The translations under genes were made by a program, and so were the position numbers. A stretch of 64,000 bases of DNA, taken from positions 1 to 64,000 of the forward strand of contig JAFTAJ010000042.1 in assembly GCA_017458585.1 (NCBI GenBank). The letters are read 5' to 3'. Origin of the DNA: Bacteroidaceae bacterium. Its GTDB lineage: Bacteria > Bacteroidota > Bacteroidia > Bacteroidales > Bacteroidaceae. Position 1 is the first letter of the stretch, and every line of letters starts with the position of its first letter. Under the pieces are notes generated by a model, which was not told the origin of the DNA, ran no database searches, and saw only the letters and a program-made list of their open reading frames with translations. This document shows positions 35,701 to 47,111 of this stretch, piece by piece.

Positions 35701-36369
35701 ATGAAACATACCACCCTACTCCTCTCTCTCCTCCTCTGTCTCACGCTCAGCGCGAAAAAAGACAAGCAGACCCGTGTAGAGATGTTTACCTCCAAGGGCA
35801 CCATCGTGCTCAAGCTCTACAATGAGACGTCCATCCACCGCGACAATTTCATAAAGCTTGTGAAAGAGGGTTATTTCAACGATCTCCTCTTTCACCGCGT
35901 TATTGAAGACTTTATGATACAGGGCGGCGACCCTGATTCGCGCGACGCAGCGCCAGGCAAGCTCCTTGGCGAAGGCGGCCCCGACTATACCCTCCCCGCA
36001 GAGATAAAATTCCCCCAAATATATCACAAACGCGGAGTGCTCGCCGCAGCACGCGAGGGCGATCAGACTAACCCCGAGCGACGCAGCAGCGGCAGCCAGT
36101 TTTATATCGTGTGGGGCAAGACATTCAGCCGCGAAGAGATAGACAAGATTGCCAGCCACGTGGAGCGCACTACCGGCTACACCATGCCTGAAGAGCTTAA
36201 GACTTACTACATGCACTTTGGCGGCACGCCCCACCTCGACGGCGCCTACACGGTATTCGGAGAGGTAGTCAAGGGCATAGAGGTAGTCAACGCAATACAG
36301 CAGGTGGCCACCGATCGCAACGACCGCCCCCTGGAAGACATCAAGATACTAAGCGCGAAAATCAAATAA
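35701..36369 (+). CDS. Exported cyclophilin-type peptidyl-prolyl isomerase
   Basis: 222 residues with a signal peptide (MKHTTLLLSLLLCLTLSA) and a cyclophilin domain: FHRVIEDFMIQGGDPD, SSGSQFYIVWGK and DGAYTVFGEVVKGIEVVNAI. It speeds proline isomerisation during folding, probably in the periplasm. The active-site arginine (FHRVI) and the FMIQGGD segment are present. An insertion of about 30 residues between QFYIVWGK and HLDGAYTVFG contains SREEIDKIASHVERTTGY, as in Bacteroidetes relatives. It is translated right after ftsW, followed by recO one base later. Confidence 0.93.
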   Translation: MKHTTLLLSLLLCLTLSAKKDKQTRVEMFTSKGTIVLKLYNETSIHRDNFIKLVKEGYFNDLLFHRVIEDFMIQGGDPDSRDAAPGKLLGEGGPDYTLPAEIKFPQIYHKRGVLAAAREGDQTNPERRSSGSQFYIVWGKTFSREEIDKIASHVERTTGYTMPEELKTYYMHFGGTPHLDGAYTVFGEVVKGIEVVNAIQQVATDRNDRPLEDIKILSAKIK

Positions 36370-36370
36370 C

Positions 36371-37072
36371 ATGTTCGTCACCTCGCGCGCGATAGTATTA
36401 AATAAGGTGCGCCACAACGACAACACTGTCATCGCCACCCTATACACCGAAGCGCAAGGCAGCGTCGCCTTTGCTGTAAAAAGAAACGGCGGCGGCAAGA
36501 GAACCAACTCCAGCAATCTGCGGGTGCAGCTCCTGCAGCCACTCACCCTTCTCACCGTGGAATGGGAGCACCACCCCACGCGTCAACTGCAGCAGTTGAA
36601 GAATATTGAGGCTCCCACCCTCTCACCACTTCGCGATTTTGCAATCTCCGACAATCTAATCGCCGAAGCCCTCTATCACGCCCTAAAGGAAGAGCATCAG
36701 GGCGACCATTTCCCTTTCCTGCAACACAGTCTGGCAAATCAGGGCGACAACCTGCCCATCGTCCTGCTCATACAACTCGCACGGCATCTGGGAATAGCAC
36801 CTGAGGCAAAGGCGTTCAAGGAACGCTGTTTCTTCGACCTTCTCAACGCCGAGTACACCGACAATCCCCCGCTCCACAAATATTATCTCCATCCCTATGA
36901 CGCGCAGCACATTCCCCTCATTCTTCGGCTACGCTACCCAACCATGCATCTACTCAAGCTGACACCTGCCGAGCGTCACCGTGCACTGCGCATCATCCTC
37001 ACATTCTACCGTCTCCACATCCCCGGTTTTCCGCAGTTGCGCTCCCTGGAAATGCTACGCGACATGCTTTAA
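36371..37072 (+). CDS. recO: DNA repair protein RecO
   Basis: 233 residues. The N-terminal OB-fold part (FVTSRAIVLNKVRHNDNTVIATLYTEAQGSVAFAVK) is typical of RecO. The zinc-finger cysteines found in many RecO proteins are not seen, which is common in Bacteroidetes. RecO loads RecA on gaps with RecF and RecR. It begins one base after the isomerase gene and ends before the tRNA-Glu promoter. Moderately diverged but clear. Confidence 0.85.
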   Translation: MFVTSRAIVLNKVRHNDNTVIATLYTEAQGSVAFAVKRNGGGKRTNSSNLRVQLLQPLTLLTVEWEHHPTRQLQQLKNIEAPTLSPLRDFAISDNLIAEALYHALKEEHQGDHFPFLQHSLANQGDNLPIVLLIQLARHLGIAPEAKAFKERCFFDLLNAEYTDNPPLHKYYLHPYDAQHIPLILRLRYPTMHLLKLTPAERHRALRIILTFYRLHIPGFPQLRSLEMLRDML

Positions 37073-37096
37073 GCAATAAAAATATTAGCTAAAAGT

Positions 37097-37127
37097 TTTG
37101 CCGTTATCAAAAAAAGCAGTAATTTTG
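37097..37127 (+). promoter_or_regulatory. Predicted promoter for tRNA-Glu and rpsT
   Basis: -33 TTTG (37097-37100), 19 bases, -7 TAATTTTG (37120-37127). Full consensus match, about 42 bases before the tRNA. Confidence 0.85.
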
Positions 37128-37168
37128 CGCCGCTAATTCTGGGTGGGCTCTCCGCCCGCAAGTAGGAA

Positions 37169-37240
37169 GGCCCGTTCGTCTATCGGCTAGGACGAGAGAT
37201 TTTCATTCTCTAAAGAGGAGTTCGACTCTCCTACGGGCTA
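37169..37240 (+). tRNA. tRNA-Glu (anticodon TTC)
   Basis: 72 bases. Acceptor stem GGCCCGT/ACGGGCT, with a G-U pair at position 1-72; D-arm with a GGCTAGGAC loop region; anticodon stem AGAGA/TCTCT around loop TTTTCAT (anticodon TTC); T-arm GAGGAGTTCGACTCTC. The discriminator base is A and no CCA is encoded. Confidence 0.97.
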
Positions 37241-37261
37241 CTCGCGCGTTGCGCGGCAGAA

Positions 37262-37293
37262 AACAGATAATAGATAACAGATAATAGATAACA
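37262..37293. repeat. Short tandem repeat before rpsT
   Basis: Units of about 9 bases (acagataat / agataacag) between the tRNA and rpsT. Confidence 0.8.
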
Positions 37294-37308
37294 CTTTAAT
37301 TTTCAAAG

Positions 37309-37563
37309 ATGGCAAATCACAAATCTTGCTTAAAGAGACTACGTCAGACCAAGACTCGCACCGAGCACAACCGCTACTATGCAAAGACTATGCGCAACGC
37401 AGTGCGCAAGCTCCGCGCCACTACCGACAAGGCAGAGGCCCAGAAGCTACTGCCGCTGGTGCAGAAGATGCTTGACAAGCTGGCTAAGACCAACATCATC
37501 CATGCTAACAAGGCTGCCAACCTCAAGTCGAGCCTTGCCCTGCATGTGAACAAGCTGGCTTAA
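37309..37563 (+). CDS. rpsT: Ribosomal protein S20
   Basis: 84 residues, very basic and helical, with the S20 text [35 protein letters not shown] and [22 protein letters not shown]. It binds 16S rRNA early in 30S assembly. It follows tRNA-Glu and probably shares its promoter, with a tandem repeat between them. A terminator hairpin lies at 37595-37627. Confidence 0.97.
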   Translation: MANHKSCLKRLRQTKTRTEHNRYYAKTMRNAVRKLRATTDKAEAQKLLPLVQKMLDKLAKTNIIHANKAANLKSSLALHVNKLA

Positions 37564-37594
37564 GCTATAGGCTGACTTTTCAGACAAATATGAG

Positions 37595-37627
37595 AGACCA
37601 CGCATTGTTATGCGCATGGTCTTTTTT
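37595..37627 (+). terminator. Terminator after rpsT
   Basis: agacca-cgcat pairs with atgcg-tggtct, with a 2-base bulge, followed by six T's. Confidence 0.82.
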
Positions 37628-37644
37628 CGCTAATAAAAAACAGC

Positions 37645-39480
37645 ATGAAAATCACTAACATTGATGACGTTGTAGTTCTCTTTGCCGGCGACTCTGGCGA
37701 CGGAATGCAACTGGCAGGTAATATCTTCAGTACTGTCTCTGCCACTGCGGGCAACAGCATCAGCACGTTCCCCGACTATCCGGCCGACATACGCGCCCCG
37801 CAAGGCAGTCTGACGGGCGTGAGCGGATTTCAGGTGCATATCGGCGCCGAGCAGGTCTACACCCCTGGCGACAAGTGCGATGTATTGGTGGCCATGAATG
37901 CGGCTGCACTCAAGACGCAGTACTGTCACGCAAAGCCCAACGCCACTATCATTATTGACACCGATTCGTTTCAAGCCGCCGACCTCAAGAAGGCTGCCTT
38001 CGAGACTGAGGACTATCTAGGCGAGATGGGTATTGACCCCGACAGAGTGATTTGTTGCCGCCTCACCCAAATGGTAAAGGATGCCCTCAAGGACAGTGAT
38101 ATGGACAACAAGGCCATCATGAAGTGCCGCAATATGTTTGCCTTGGGCCTTGTGTGCTGGCTGTTTGACCGCGACCTTAACACTGCGTTCAACTTCCTGA
38201 AAGAGAAGTTTGCCAAGAAGCCTGAGGTGGCCGAGGCGAATATCAAGGTGGTGCAGGCCGGATATGACTACGGCAGCAACACCCACAGCTCCGCAGCGAA
38301 TGTACACCGCATTGAGTCGAAGCATAAAGTGCCGGGCCGATATATGGACATCACTGGCAACAAGGCGACGGCCTACGGCCTCATCGCCGCTGCCGAGAAG
38401 GCAGGGCTGAAACTGTATCTCGGCTCCTACCCCATCACCCCTGCTACAGATATCCTGCATGAACTGTCGAAGCACAAATCACTCGGTGTGACCACCGTGC
38501 AGTGCGAAGACGAGATAGCTGGCTGCGCTTCGGCCGTTGGTGCCTCCTTTGCAGGCGCATTGGCCGTAACATCGACCTCCGGCCCAGGCATCTGTCTGAA
38601 GTCTGAGGCCATGAACCTAGCCGTCATAATGGAGCTCCCATTGGTAGTGATTGACGTGCAGAGGGGCGGTCCCGCCACGGGTCTGCCCACCAAGTCGGAG
38701 CAGACAGACCTGCTGCAGGTGCTCTTTGGGCGAAACGGTGAGAGTCCAATGCCCGTGATTGCCGCAATGAGTCCCACCGACTGTTTCGATGCTGCTTATG
38801 AAGCCTGCAAGATTGCACTGGAGCACATGACACCGGTGGTGCTGATGACCGATGCATATATCGCCAACGGCAGCGGTGCCTTCCGCCTACCCGAACTTGA
38901 CAAATATCCCGCCATCAATCCTCCCTACGTGCCTGAAGGCATAAAGGAGAGCTGGACTCCCTACCAGCGCAATACCGATGGCGTGCGCTACTGGGCTGTG
39001 CCCGGGCGCGAAGGCTTCGAGCATATCCTCGGCGGACTGGAGAAAGACAGCAAGACAGGCGTCATCTCCACCAATCCCGAGAATCATGACCTTATGACAC
39101 ACTTGCGCCAACAGAAGGTGGACAATATCGAGGTGCCCGACCTCGAAGTGCTGGGCGACAAAGACGACGCCGACCTGCTGATAGTAGGATTTGGCGGCAC
39201 CTTCGGCCACCTACATGCTGCGATGGACGAAATGCGCGCCAAGGGCCAGAAGGTTGCACTTGCCCACTTCAAGTATATCAATCCTCTCCCCAAGAACGCT
39301 GCCGAAGTACTGCATAAATATAATAAGGTAGTGGTGGCAGAGCAGAACATGGGGCAGTTCGCTGCCTACCTGCGCATGAAGATTGACAACTTCGTGCCTC
39401 TGCAGTACAACGAGGTGAAAGGACAGCCCTTCGTCGTAGAAGAACTGTGCGAGAACTTCCGCAACATTATTAACAACTAG
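37645..39480 (+). CDS. korA: 2-oxoglutarate:ferredoxin oxidoreductase, gamma-alpha fusion subunit
   Basis: 611 residues. The N-terminal 190 residues are the gamma (KorC-like) domain, with FAGDSGDGMQLAGNIFS and QVHIGAEQVYTPGDKCDVLVAMN. The alpha part follows (GNKATAYGLIAAAEKAGLKLYLGSYPITPATDI, EAPTGCASAVGASFAGALAVTSTSGPGICLKSE-like core, ending LAEQNMGQFAAYLR). With KorB it oxidatively decarboxylates a 2-oxoacid, passing electrons to ferredoxin, and works in reverse in anaerobes that build 2-oxoglutarate from succinyl-CoA. korB follows 15 bases later. 2-Oxoglutarate is the likely substrate by family; pyruvate or isovalerate forms are not excluded. Confidence 0.92.
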   Translation: MKITNIDDVVVLFAGDSGDGMQLAGNIFSTVSATAGNSISTFPDYPADIRAPQGSLTGVSGFQVHIGAEQVYTPGDKCDVLVAMNAAALKTQYCHAKPNATIIIDTDSFQAADLKKAAFETEDYLGEMGIDPDRVICCRLTQMVKDALKDSDMDNKAIMKCRNMFALGLVCWLFDRDLNTAFNFLKEKFAKKPEVAEANIKVVQAGYDYGSNTHSSAANVHRIESKHKVPGRYMDITGNKATAYGLIAAAEKAGLKLYLGSYPITPATDILHELSKHKSLGVTTVQCEDEIAGCASAVGASFAGALAVTSTSGPGICLKSEAMNLAVIMELPLVVIDVQRGGPATGLPTKSEQTDLLQVLFGRNGESPMPVIAAMSPTDCFDAAYEACKIALEHMTPVVLMTDAYIANGSGAFRLPELDKYPAINPPYVPEGIKESWTPYQRNTDGVRYWAVPGREGFEHILGGLEKDSKTGVISTNPENHDLMTHLRQQKVDNIEVPDLEVLGDKDDADLLIVGFGGTFGHLHAAMDEMRAKGQKVALAHFKYINPLPKNAAEVLHKYNKVVVAEQNMGQFAAYLRMKIDNFVPLQYNEVKGQPFVVEELCENFRNIINN

Positions 39481-39495
39481 AAACAGGACATCAAT

Positions 39496-40497
39496 ATGGA
39501 ATACACAAACACCGATTTCAAGAAAGGTCAACCCCGTTGGTGCCCTGGTTGCGGCGACCACTTCTTTCTCGCTTCGCTCCACAAAGCTTTGGCTGAACTG
39601 GGCATAGCCCCTCACAACACAGCTGTCATATCTGGCATTGGCTGTTCCAGTCGTTTGCCTCACTATATGGCTACATACGGCATGAACACCATCCATGGAC
39701 GAGCTGCCGCCATTGCTACTGGCTGCAAGGTTGCCAACCCTGACCTTGAGGTATGGCAAGTAAGTGGCGACGGCGATGGCCTGGCCATCGGCGGCAATCA
39801 TTTCATTCATGCTAACCGCCGTAACATCAACATCAATATGATTCTGCTCAACAACCGCATCTACGGCCTCACCAAGGGACAGTACTCGCCCACATCGCCG
39901 CGTGGTTTTGTCAGCAAGTCAAGTCCTTACGGCACCGTGGAGGATCCTTTCCGCCCCGCCGAACTATGCTTTGGCGCACGCGGACACTTCTTTGCTCGTG
40001 CCGTGGCCACTGATGCTGTCGGCACCGTAGAAATTCTCAAGGCCGCCCAGCAGCACAAAGGCACCGCAGTATGCGAGATACTGCAGAATTGTGTTATATT
40101 CAACAACGGCACTCACGACAGTGTCTACACCAAGGAAGGGCGCGCTAAGAACGCTATCTACCTGAAACACGGTGAGCCGATGATCTTCGGCGAGAACAAT
40201 GAGTTTGGCCTCATGCAAGAAGGATTTGGACTCAAAGTTGTAAAGCTTGGCGAGAACGGCATAAGCGAGAAAGACATCCTCGTTCACGATGCCCACTGCG
40301 AAGACAACACTCTGCAGCTAAAACTTGCCATGATGGAGGGACCCGACTTCCCCATCGCCCTCGGCGTGATCCGCGATGTCGAAGCACCGACCTACGACGA
40401 AAGTGTCACTATGCAGATTAAGGAAGTAAAAGCCAAAAAACATTATCACAATTTCGCCGAGTTGCTTGAAACTAACGACACGTGGACTATTGAATAG
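39496..40497 (+). CDS. korB: 2-oxoglutarate:ferredoxin oxidoreductase beta subunit
   Basis: 333 residues. The thiamine diphosphate region is WCPGCGDHFFLASLHKALAELG followed by GIGCSSRLPHYMATYGMNTIHGRA and the metal-binding VSGDGDGLAIGGNHFIHANRRN, then LNNRIYGLTKGQYSPTSPRG. These are KorB landmarks; there is no separate 4Fe-4S domain beyond the family cysteines. It forms the catalytic complex with KorA, whose gene precedes it by 15 bases. A strong bidirectional terminator at 40520-40550 closes the unit. Confidence 0.94.
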   Translation: MEYTNTDFKKGQPRWCPGCGDHFFLASLHKALAELGIAPHNTAVISGIGCSSRLPHYMATYGMNTIHGRAAAIATGCKVANPDLEVWQVSGDGDGLAIGGNHFIHANRRNININMILLNNRIYGLTKGQYSPTSPRGFVSKSSPYGTVEDPFRPAELCFGARGHFFARAVATDAVGTVEILKAAQQHKGTAVCEILQNCVIFNNGTHDSVYTKEGRAKNAIYLKHGEPMIFGENNEFGLMQEGFGLKVVKLGENGISEKDILVHDAHCEDNTLQLKLAMMEGPDFPIALGVIRDVEAPTYDESVTMQIKEVKAKKHYHNFAELLETNDTWTIE

Positions 40498-40519
40498 CCA
40501 AAATACCAATGCAAAAAAG

Positions 40520-40550
40520 AGCCTGCAAACTATCATTTGCAGGCTTTTTT
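40520..40550 (+). terminator. Terminator between korB and gyrB
   Basis: agcctgcaaa (40520-40529) pairs with tttgcaggct (40536-40545), 10-base stem, 6-base loop, flanked by A and T runs. Confidence 0.9.
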
Positions 40551-40636
40551 CGTATTTTATGATTGTCCACGCATTTTTTTAACGAAAAAACATAGTTTTT
40601 TCGCGCGTAAAGGCTGCTTGTTTCGCAAAAAATTCG

Positions 40637-40644
40637 TACCTTTG
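40637..40644 (+). promoter_or_regulatory. Predicted -7 box for gyrB
   Basis: TACCTTTG fits TAnnTTTG, 27 bases before the gyrB start. A TTG lies 16 bases upstream, shorter than usual. Confidence 0.6.
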
Positions 40645-40655
40645 TACAGATATAA

Positions 40656-43451
<2,796 letters not shown>

Positions 43452-43464
<13 letters not shown>

Positions 43465-43937
43465 ACAAGATACCAACTGAGACTGAGCTCTACGTGTGGC
43501 TTACACGCCAGTGTTCCATGTGTGAGTACGCCCCCACCGATATTAAGCTAAAGGTTATTAGAGCAGGACTCAGCAGTAGCGCAGCAGAACGCATTGCCGA
43601 CAAGCTTATTGACGAGGGATATGTCAATGAGGAGCGCTACACACGCGCTTTCGTCCACGACAAATTTGTACTCAACCACTGGGGACGCAGGAAGATTGGG
43701 ATGGCTCTTGCGCAGAAAGGTATCCGTGGCAATCACGTGCAAGAGGAACTAAGGAATATTGACGATGAGAAATATCGCAACACACTCACTGAGCTATTGC
43801 AGTCAAAGAACAAATCTCTCAACGTCGATAATGACCAGCAGCGTTTCCAGAAATTACTTGCCTTCGCTGCAAGCCGAGGTTTCGAACTTAATATCGCCTA
43901 TGATGTACTCGAAACGATGATAAAAGGCACAGACTGA
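43452..43937 (+). CDS. recX: Regulatory protein RecX
   Basis: 161 residues of helical repeats in the RecX manner: ADKLIDEGYVNEERYTRAFVHDKF and WGRRKIGMALAQKGI. RecX lowers RecA filament activity. Usual RecX length. It overlaps prmC by 13 bases and ends 4 bases before the end of the convergent lipoprotein gene. No recA is nearby. Confidence 0.88.
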
Positions 43938-43941
43938 GAGG

Positions 43942-44493
43942 CTAGTTCCATACGGCCATGTGATTTGCCCCGTCGTAGCTGACATGGTAACGCTCAAGAG
44001 GGCGCCCTGCATCGCCGGCAACAACAATTCCCTGATTATTTAGACTATACTTGCGCTTGCAACGCGAGCAATACGCGAATCCCCCTTCCTGAAGCGTGAG
44101 CTTGGGATTTATGGCATCGTCATGGTGGCAATTTGAGCATGCCAGATCATAACAAATTATGCCCAGCCAATCTGCATTCATCTCTGGAATGTTTGCCATG
44201 CCTACGATGAAGCCACTGATGCATCTGATATTCTGATAATACATCATCTCAGCGGTGATATCATCGGTATATGAAGCCGTAAGCGACTGGAAAACCAGCG
44301 TATTTACGCCAAGGCTGATAGTGCAAAACTCGCCAGGACCAGTAAGAGCATTCTTCAGAGGTGCAGCGGTCATCACGCTGCTATAAGAAAAACTCGCCTT
44401 GTATTTGCTATAGGCGTTATATGCGTCATCGCTGCTACAACTGCCCAGTATCAGCAGCGCTGCCATCGCAACAATAATTCTGCACCGATCCAT
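43942..44493 (-). CDS. Lipoprotein with a Rieske-like domain bearing four cysteines
   Basis: 183 residues with a lipobox LLILGSC (Cys19), so it is expected to be an outer- or periplasm-facing lipoprotein. The C-terminal part reads CYDLACSNCHHDD...FAYCSRCKRKYSLNNQGIVVAGDAGRPLERYHV. It looks like a Rieske domain, where the usual Cys-X-His/Cys-X-X-His ligands are CxxC (Cys119, Cys122) and CxxC (Cys142, Cys145); the end text GIVVAG-A-GRPLERYHV is typical of Rieske proteins. Four-cysteine ligands would fit a rubredoxin- or zinc-type site rather than 2Fe-2S. It ends 4 bases after recX in the opposite direction and follows argH. Metal identity is unknown. Confidence 0.78.
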   Translation of the reverse strand: MDRCRIIVAMAALLILGSCSSDDAYNAYSKYKASFSYSSVMTAAPLKNALTGPGEFCTISLGVNTLVFQSLTASYTDDITAEMMYYQNIRCISGFIVGMANIPEMNADWLGIICYDLACSNCHHDDAINPKLTLQEGGFAYCSRCKRKYSLNNQGIVVAGDAGRPLERYHVSYDGANHMAVWN

Positions 44494-44496
44494 CGC

Positions 44497-45837
44497 TTAT
44501 CCGTTTATCAGTTTGCGCTCGGCAGCCAGAGTCTCTTCAAAACCAAACCCACTTATTATCTGCTGCATAAGATCAGCTACCTCCTTCGTACACAGATTGC
44601 CGATGGAGCCCTCGTGAGTATGGCGAACATTCTTATTGGGAGTGAACTGACCAGCCTCTATCTCAAGGCCAACTTGCTTATAAGCGTCGCGGAAAGGAAT
44701 GCCCCCTACCACGCGGCGGTTCACCTCCTCCACGCTAAACATGGCATCGTATCGTGGGTCATCGAGGATATTGTCGTTCACCTCCATGCGCTCCACGATG
44801 TATGCGGCCATATCGAGACAGTCCTCCAGCTCATCAAAAGCGGGCACAAACAACTCCTTGATTACCTGCAGGTCGCGGAAGTAGCCACTCGGCAGATTAT
44901 TCATTATCAATAGTATCTGCGCGGGCAGTCCTTGCAGTTTGTTGCATTTGGCACGCATCACCTCAAACACATCTGGGTTCTTCTTGTGCGGCATAATGGA
45001 TGAGCCAGTGGTACATTCTGCGGGCAGACGTACGAAACCGAAGTTTTGCGAATTGAAGAGGCAGGCATCGTAAGCCATCTTAGCCAGCGTGCCAGCCACG
45101 CCAGCCAACGCGCCAGCCACATTCCTCTCCGTCTTGCCGCGCCCCATCTGCGCATAAACCACATTATAGTTCATAGAACTGAATCCCAGCAGCTTAGTGG
45201 TCATAGTCCTGTTGAGCGGGAACGAAGAACCATAGCCGGCAGCAGAGCCGAGGGGATTGCGGTTAGCCATCTTATAGGCAGCCTGCAGAAACAGCATATC
45301 GTCGGTCAGACTCTCGGCGTAGGCACCAAACCACAGCCCGAAACTGCTGGGCATAGCCACCTGCAGATGGGTATAGCCCGGCATCAGCACACCCTTGTAG
45401 CGCTCGCTCTGCTTCTGCAACTCATCGAAGAGGCTCTTTACCTTCTCCACTACGCGCATCAGCCTGTCGCGAGTAAACAGTTTGAGGTCAACCAGCACCT
45501 GGTCGTTGCGCGAACGGCCCGAGTGGATCTTTTTGCCAATATCTCCAAGCTTGCGAGTGAGCATCAACTCCACCTGCGAGTGGACATCCTCCACATCGTC
45601 CTCTATTTGGAACTCTCCACGCTCGGCAAGCCGATATATTTTCCTCATTTCATCGAGGAGTTTGGCAAGCTCGTCCTTAGTCAGTAGACCTATGCTCTCG
45701 AGCATCGTGATGTGAGCCATCGAACCCATCACGTCGTACTTGGCCAAGAAGAGGTCGAGCTCCCTGTCCTTGCCTACGGTGAAGCGGTCAATTTCCTTGT
45801 TGACCTCAACGCTTTTCTCCCACAGTTTGTTTGCCAT
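44497..45837 (-). CDS. argH: Argininosuccinate lyase
   Basis: 446 residues of the aspartase/fumarase superfamily. The signature GSSIMPHKKNPDVFEV and the active-site SGRSRNDQVLVDL and GYTHLQVAMPSSF are present. It splits argininosuccinate to arginine and fumarate in arginine biosynthesis. A stretch coding AGALAGVAGTLAK contains an internal 18-base DNA repeat, a normal part of a helix. The leftward order pyrE, SRPBCC gene, argH, lipoprotein suggests one transcript; the pairing with pyrE joins two users of carbamoyl-phosphate-derived metabolites, but that may be chance. Confidence 0.97.
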   Translation of the reverse strand: MANKLWEKSVEVNKEIDRFTVGKDRELDLFLAKYDVMGSMAHITMLESIGLLTKDELAKLLDEMRKIYRLAERGEFQIEDDVEDVHSQVELMLTRKLGDIGKKIHSGRSRNDQVLVDLKLFTRDRLMRVVEKVKSLFDELQKQSERYKGVLMPGYTHLQVAMPSSFGLWFGAYAESLTDDMLFLQAAYKMANRNPLGSAAGYGSSFPLNRTMTTKLLGFSSMNYNVVYAQMGRGKTERNVAGALAGVAGTLAKMAYDACLFNSQNFGFVRLPAECTTGSSIMPHKKNPDVFEVMRAKCNKLQGLPAQILLIMNNLPSGYFRDLQVIKELFVPAFDELEDCLDMAAYIVERMEVNDNILDDPRYDAMFSVEEVNRRVVGGIPFRDAYKQVGLEIEAGQFTPNKNVRHTHEGSIGNLCTKEVADLMQQIISGFGFEETLAAERKLING

Positions 45838-45843
45838 AATCTC

Positions 45844-46317
45844 TTAAGTGTAATCTACGCGCGCCAGCATCTCGGCGATGCCATCGGCAGCTTGCTGCAA
45901 CGGCTTACTGACCATCTGGCGGATGAAGAAATTGAGCTCGGCCCTCAGCGTGACGCGGATAGCCGAGGCGTCATCGCCATTGGGCACCACTTGAATCCAG
46001 AGATTCAGCGGTATCGGCGTGCCCTGCCCCTCCATCTTCACGCATTTAGGCTCCTCACGCTCCACAACCTTGAGGCAGATATCGCCCACGGGGCTGCCAC
46101 CGAAGGTAATGGTGTCGGTATCAAAGCTCACATTGTCAAGGTATTGTGCCATCTGGCTCACCTTTTCATCGCCGACCTGCTCCGCAATCTTGGCCTGAGC
46201 ATCAGGCTCGGCCATGCGCTCCTTCAATGCCTGCAGATTGCTCAGGTCGGAAATCTTAGCAAACACAGCCTCCTGCGAAGCCTGCACCTGCTTTATCTTG
46301 CTTACGAAATCACTCAT
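45844..46317 (-). CDS. SRPBCC/START-like domain protein
   Basis: 157 residues. FVSKIKQVQASQEAVFAKISDLSNL is the common start of small polyketide-cyclase/START-like (SRPBCC) proteins, and the C-terminal helix NFFIRQMVSKPLQQAADGIAEMLA closes a hydrophobic pocket. Such proteins bind a small hydrophobic ligand; this type is regularly next to pyrE in Bacteroidetes, with unknown ligand. It starts one base before the pyrE stop ends and lies 6 bases before argH. I give no specific function. Confidence 0.82.
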   Translation of the reverse strand: MSDFVSKIKQVQASQEAVFAKISDLSNLQALKERMAEPDAQAKIAEQVGDEKVSQMAQYLDNVSFDTDTITFGGSPVGDICLKVVEREEPKCVKMEGQGTPIPLNLWIQVVPNGDDASAIRVTLRAELNFFIRQMVSKPLQQAADGIAEMLARVDYT

Positions 46318-46959
46318 TTATTTCTTCCAATTTGCAGGATCCTTGCGCCACTCGTTGAGGGTAGCGTGCTGGTCCTCAGTTATATAACCTATCTCTGTTG
46401 CGGTAGCCACCACTGCCTCATAGTTAGTCAGTGTGACCAATTTGACGTTGGCTTCCTTGAATGCTTGTTCGGCGACGGGAAAACCATAAGTGTAGGCGGC
46501 CACCATGCCAACCACCTCAAAACCTGCAGCCCTCAGTGCCTCCACAGCCTTAAGGCTGCTACCACCGGTGGAGATGAGATCCTCTATTACCACCACCTTG
46601 CCGCCCTCGGGCAGAGTGCCCTCAATAAGATTGCCCATGCCGTGGTCCTTGGCCTTGCTACGCACATAGCAGAAAGGCAGTCCCAGCGCGTCAGCTACCA
46701 AGGCACCTTGGGCGATGGCACCTGTGGCGACACCGGCCACAGCGTCTGCCTCGCCAAAATTGGCCTTTACCAACTCAGTGAGATTGTCCTTCACAAACGT
46801 ACGCAACTCCGGATACGAAAGAGTCTTGCGATTGTCGCAATAGAACGGCGACTTCCAGCCGCTGGCCCATGTGAACGGAGCATCGGGTTGCACCTTGATA
46901 GCTTTTACCTCAAGCAGGCGGGCAGCAAATTCGGTCTCAACATTTTTCATACTATTCAT
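46318..46959 (-). CDS. pyrE: Orotate phosphoribosyltransferase
   Basis: 213 residues. The PRPP-binding motif reads VVVIEDLISTGGSS, and the N-terminal FTWASGWKSPFYCDNR is characteristic of PyrE. It joins orotate and PRPP to orotidine monophosphate in pyrimidine synthesis. First gene of a leftward unit. Its upstream region is shared back to back with the ABC-F gene, and a -7 box lies at 47000-47007. Length is typical. Confidence 0.96.
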   Translation of the reverse strand: MNSMKNVETEFAARLLEVKAIKVQPDAPFTWASGWKSPFYCDNRKTLSYPELRTFVKDNLTELVKANFGEADAVAGVATGAIAQGALVADALGLPFCYVRSKAKDHGMGNLIEGTLPEGGKVVVIEDLISTGGSSLKAVEALRAAGFEVVGMVAAYTYGFPVAEQAFKEANVKLVTLTNYEAVVATATEIGYITEDQHATLNEWRKDPANWKK

Positions 46960-46999
46960 AATTATAAATAATGTGGCGGTGCCAAAGGCTTCGCTGCGG

Positions 47000-47007
47000 C
47001 AAAATTA
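47000..47007 (-). promoter_or_regulatory. Predicted -7 box for pyrE
   Basis: Minus strand TAATTTTG, 40 bases upstream of the start. TTTG words lie upstream but not at the standard spacing. Confidence 0.5.
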
Positions 47008-47080
47008 GTCATTTTCCATCAAATAAAAGCCCAAACATAACACAAATCCGTCATCGCCGCAATAATTCAAAAAAAATGAT

Positions 47081-47088
47081 TACATTTG
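47081..47088 (+). promoter_or_regulatory. Predicted -7 box for the ABC-F gene
   Basis: TACATTTG fits TAnnTTTG and lies 24 bases before the preferred ATG at 47112, which argues against the longer frame starting at 46971. Confidence 0.65.
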
Positions 47089-47111
47089 CAATCGTTTCTA
47101 GGCATATAGAT

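Noticed and set aside
46971-47111. Longer N-terminus for the ABC-F protein
   Set aside because: The extra 47 codons start before the predicted -7 box at 47081-47088 and lack family similarity; ATG 47112 fits better.
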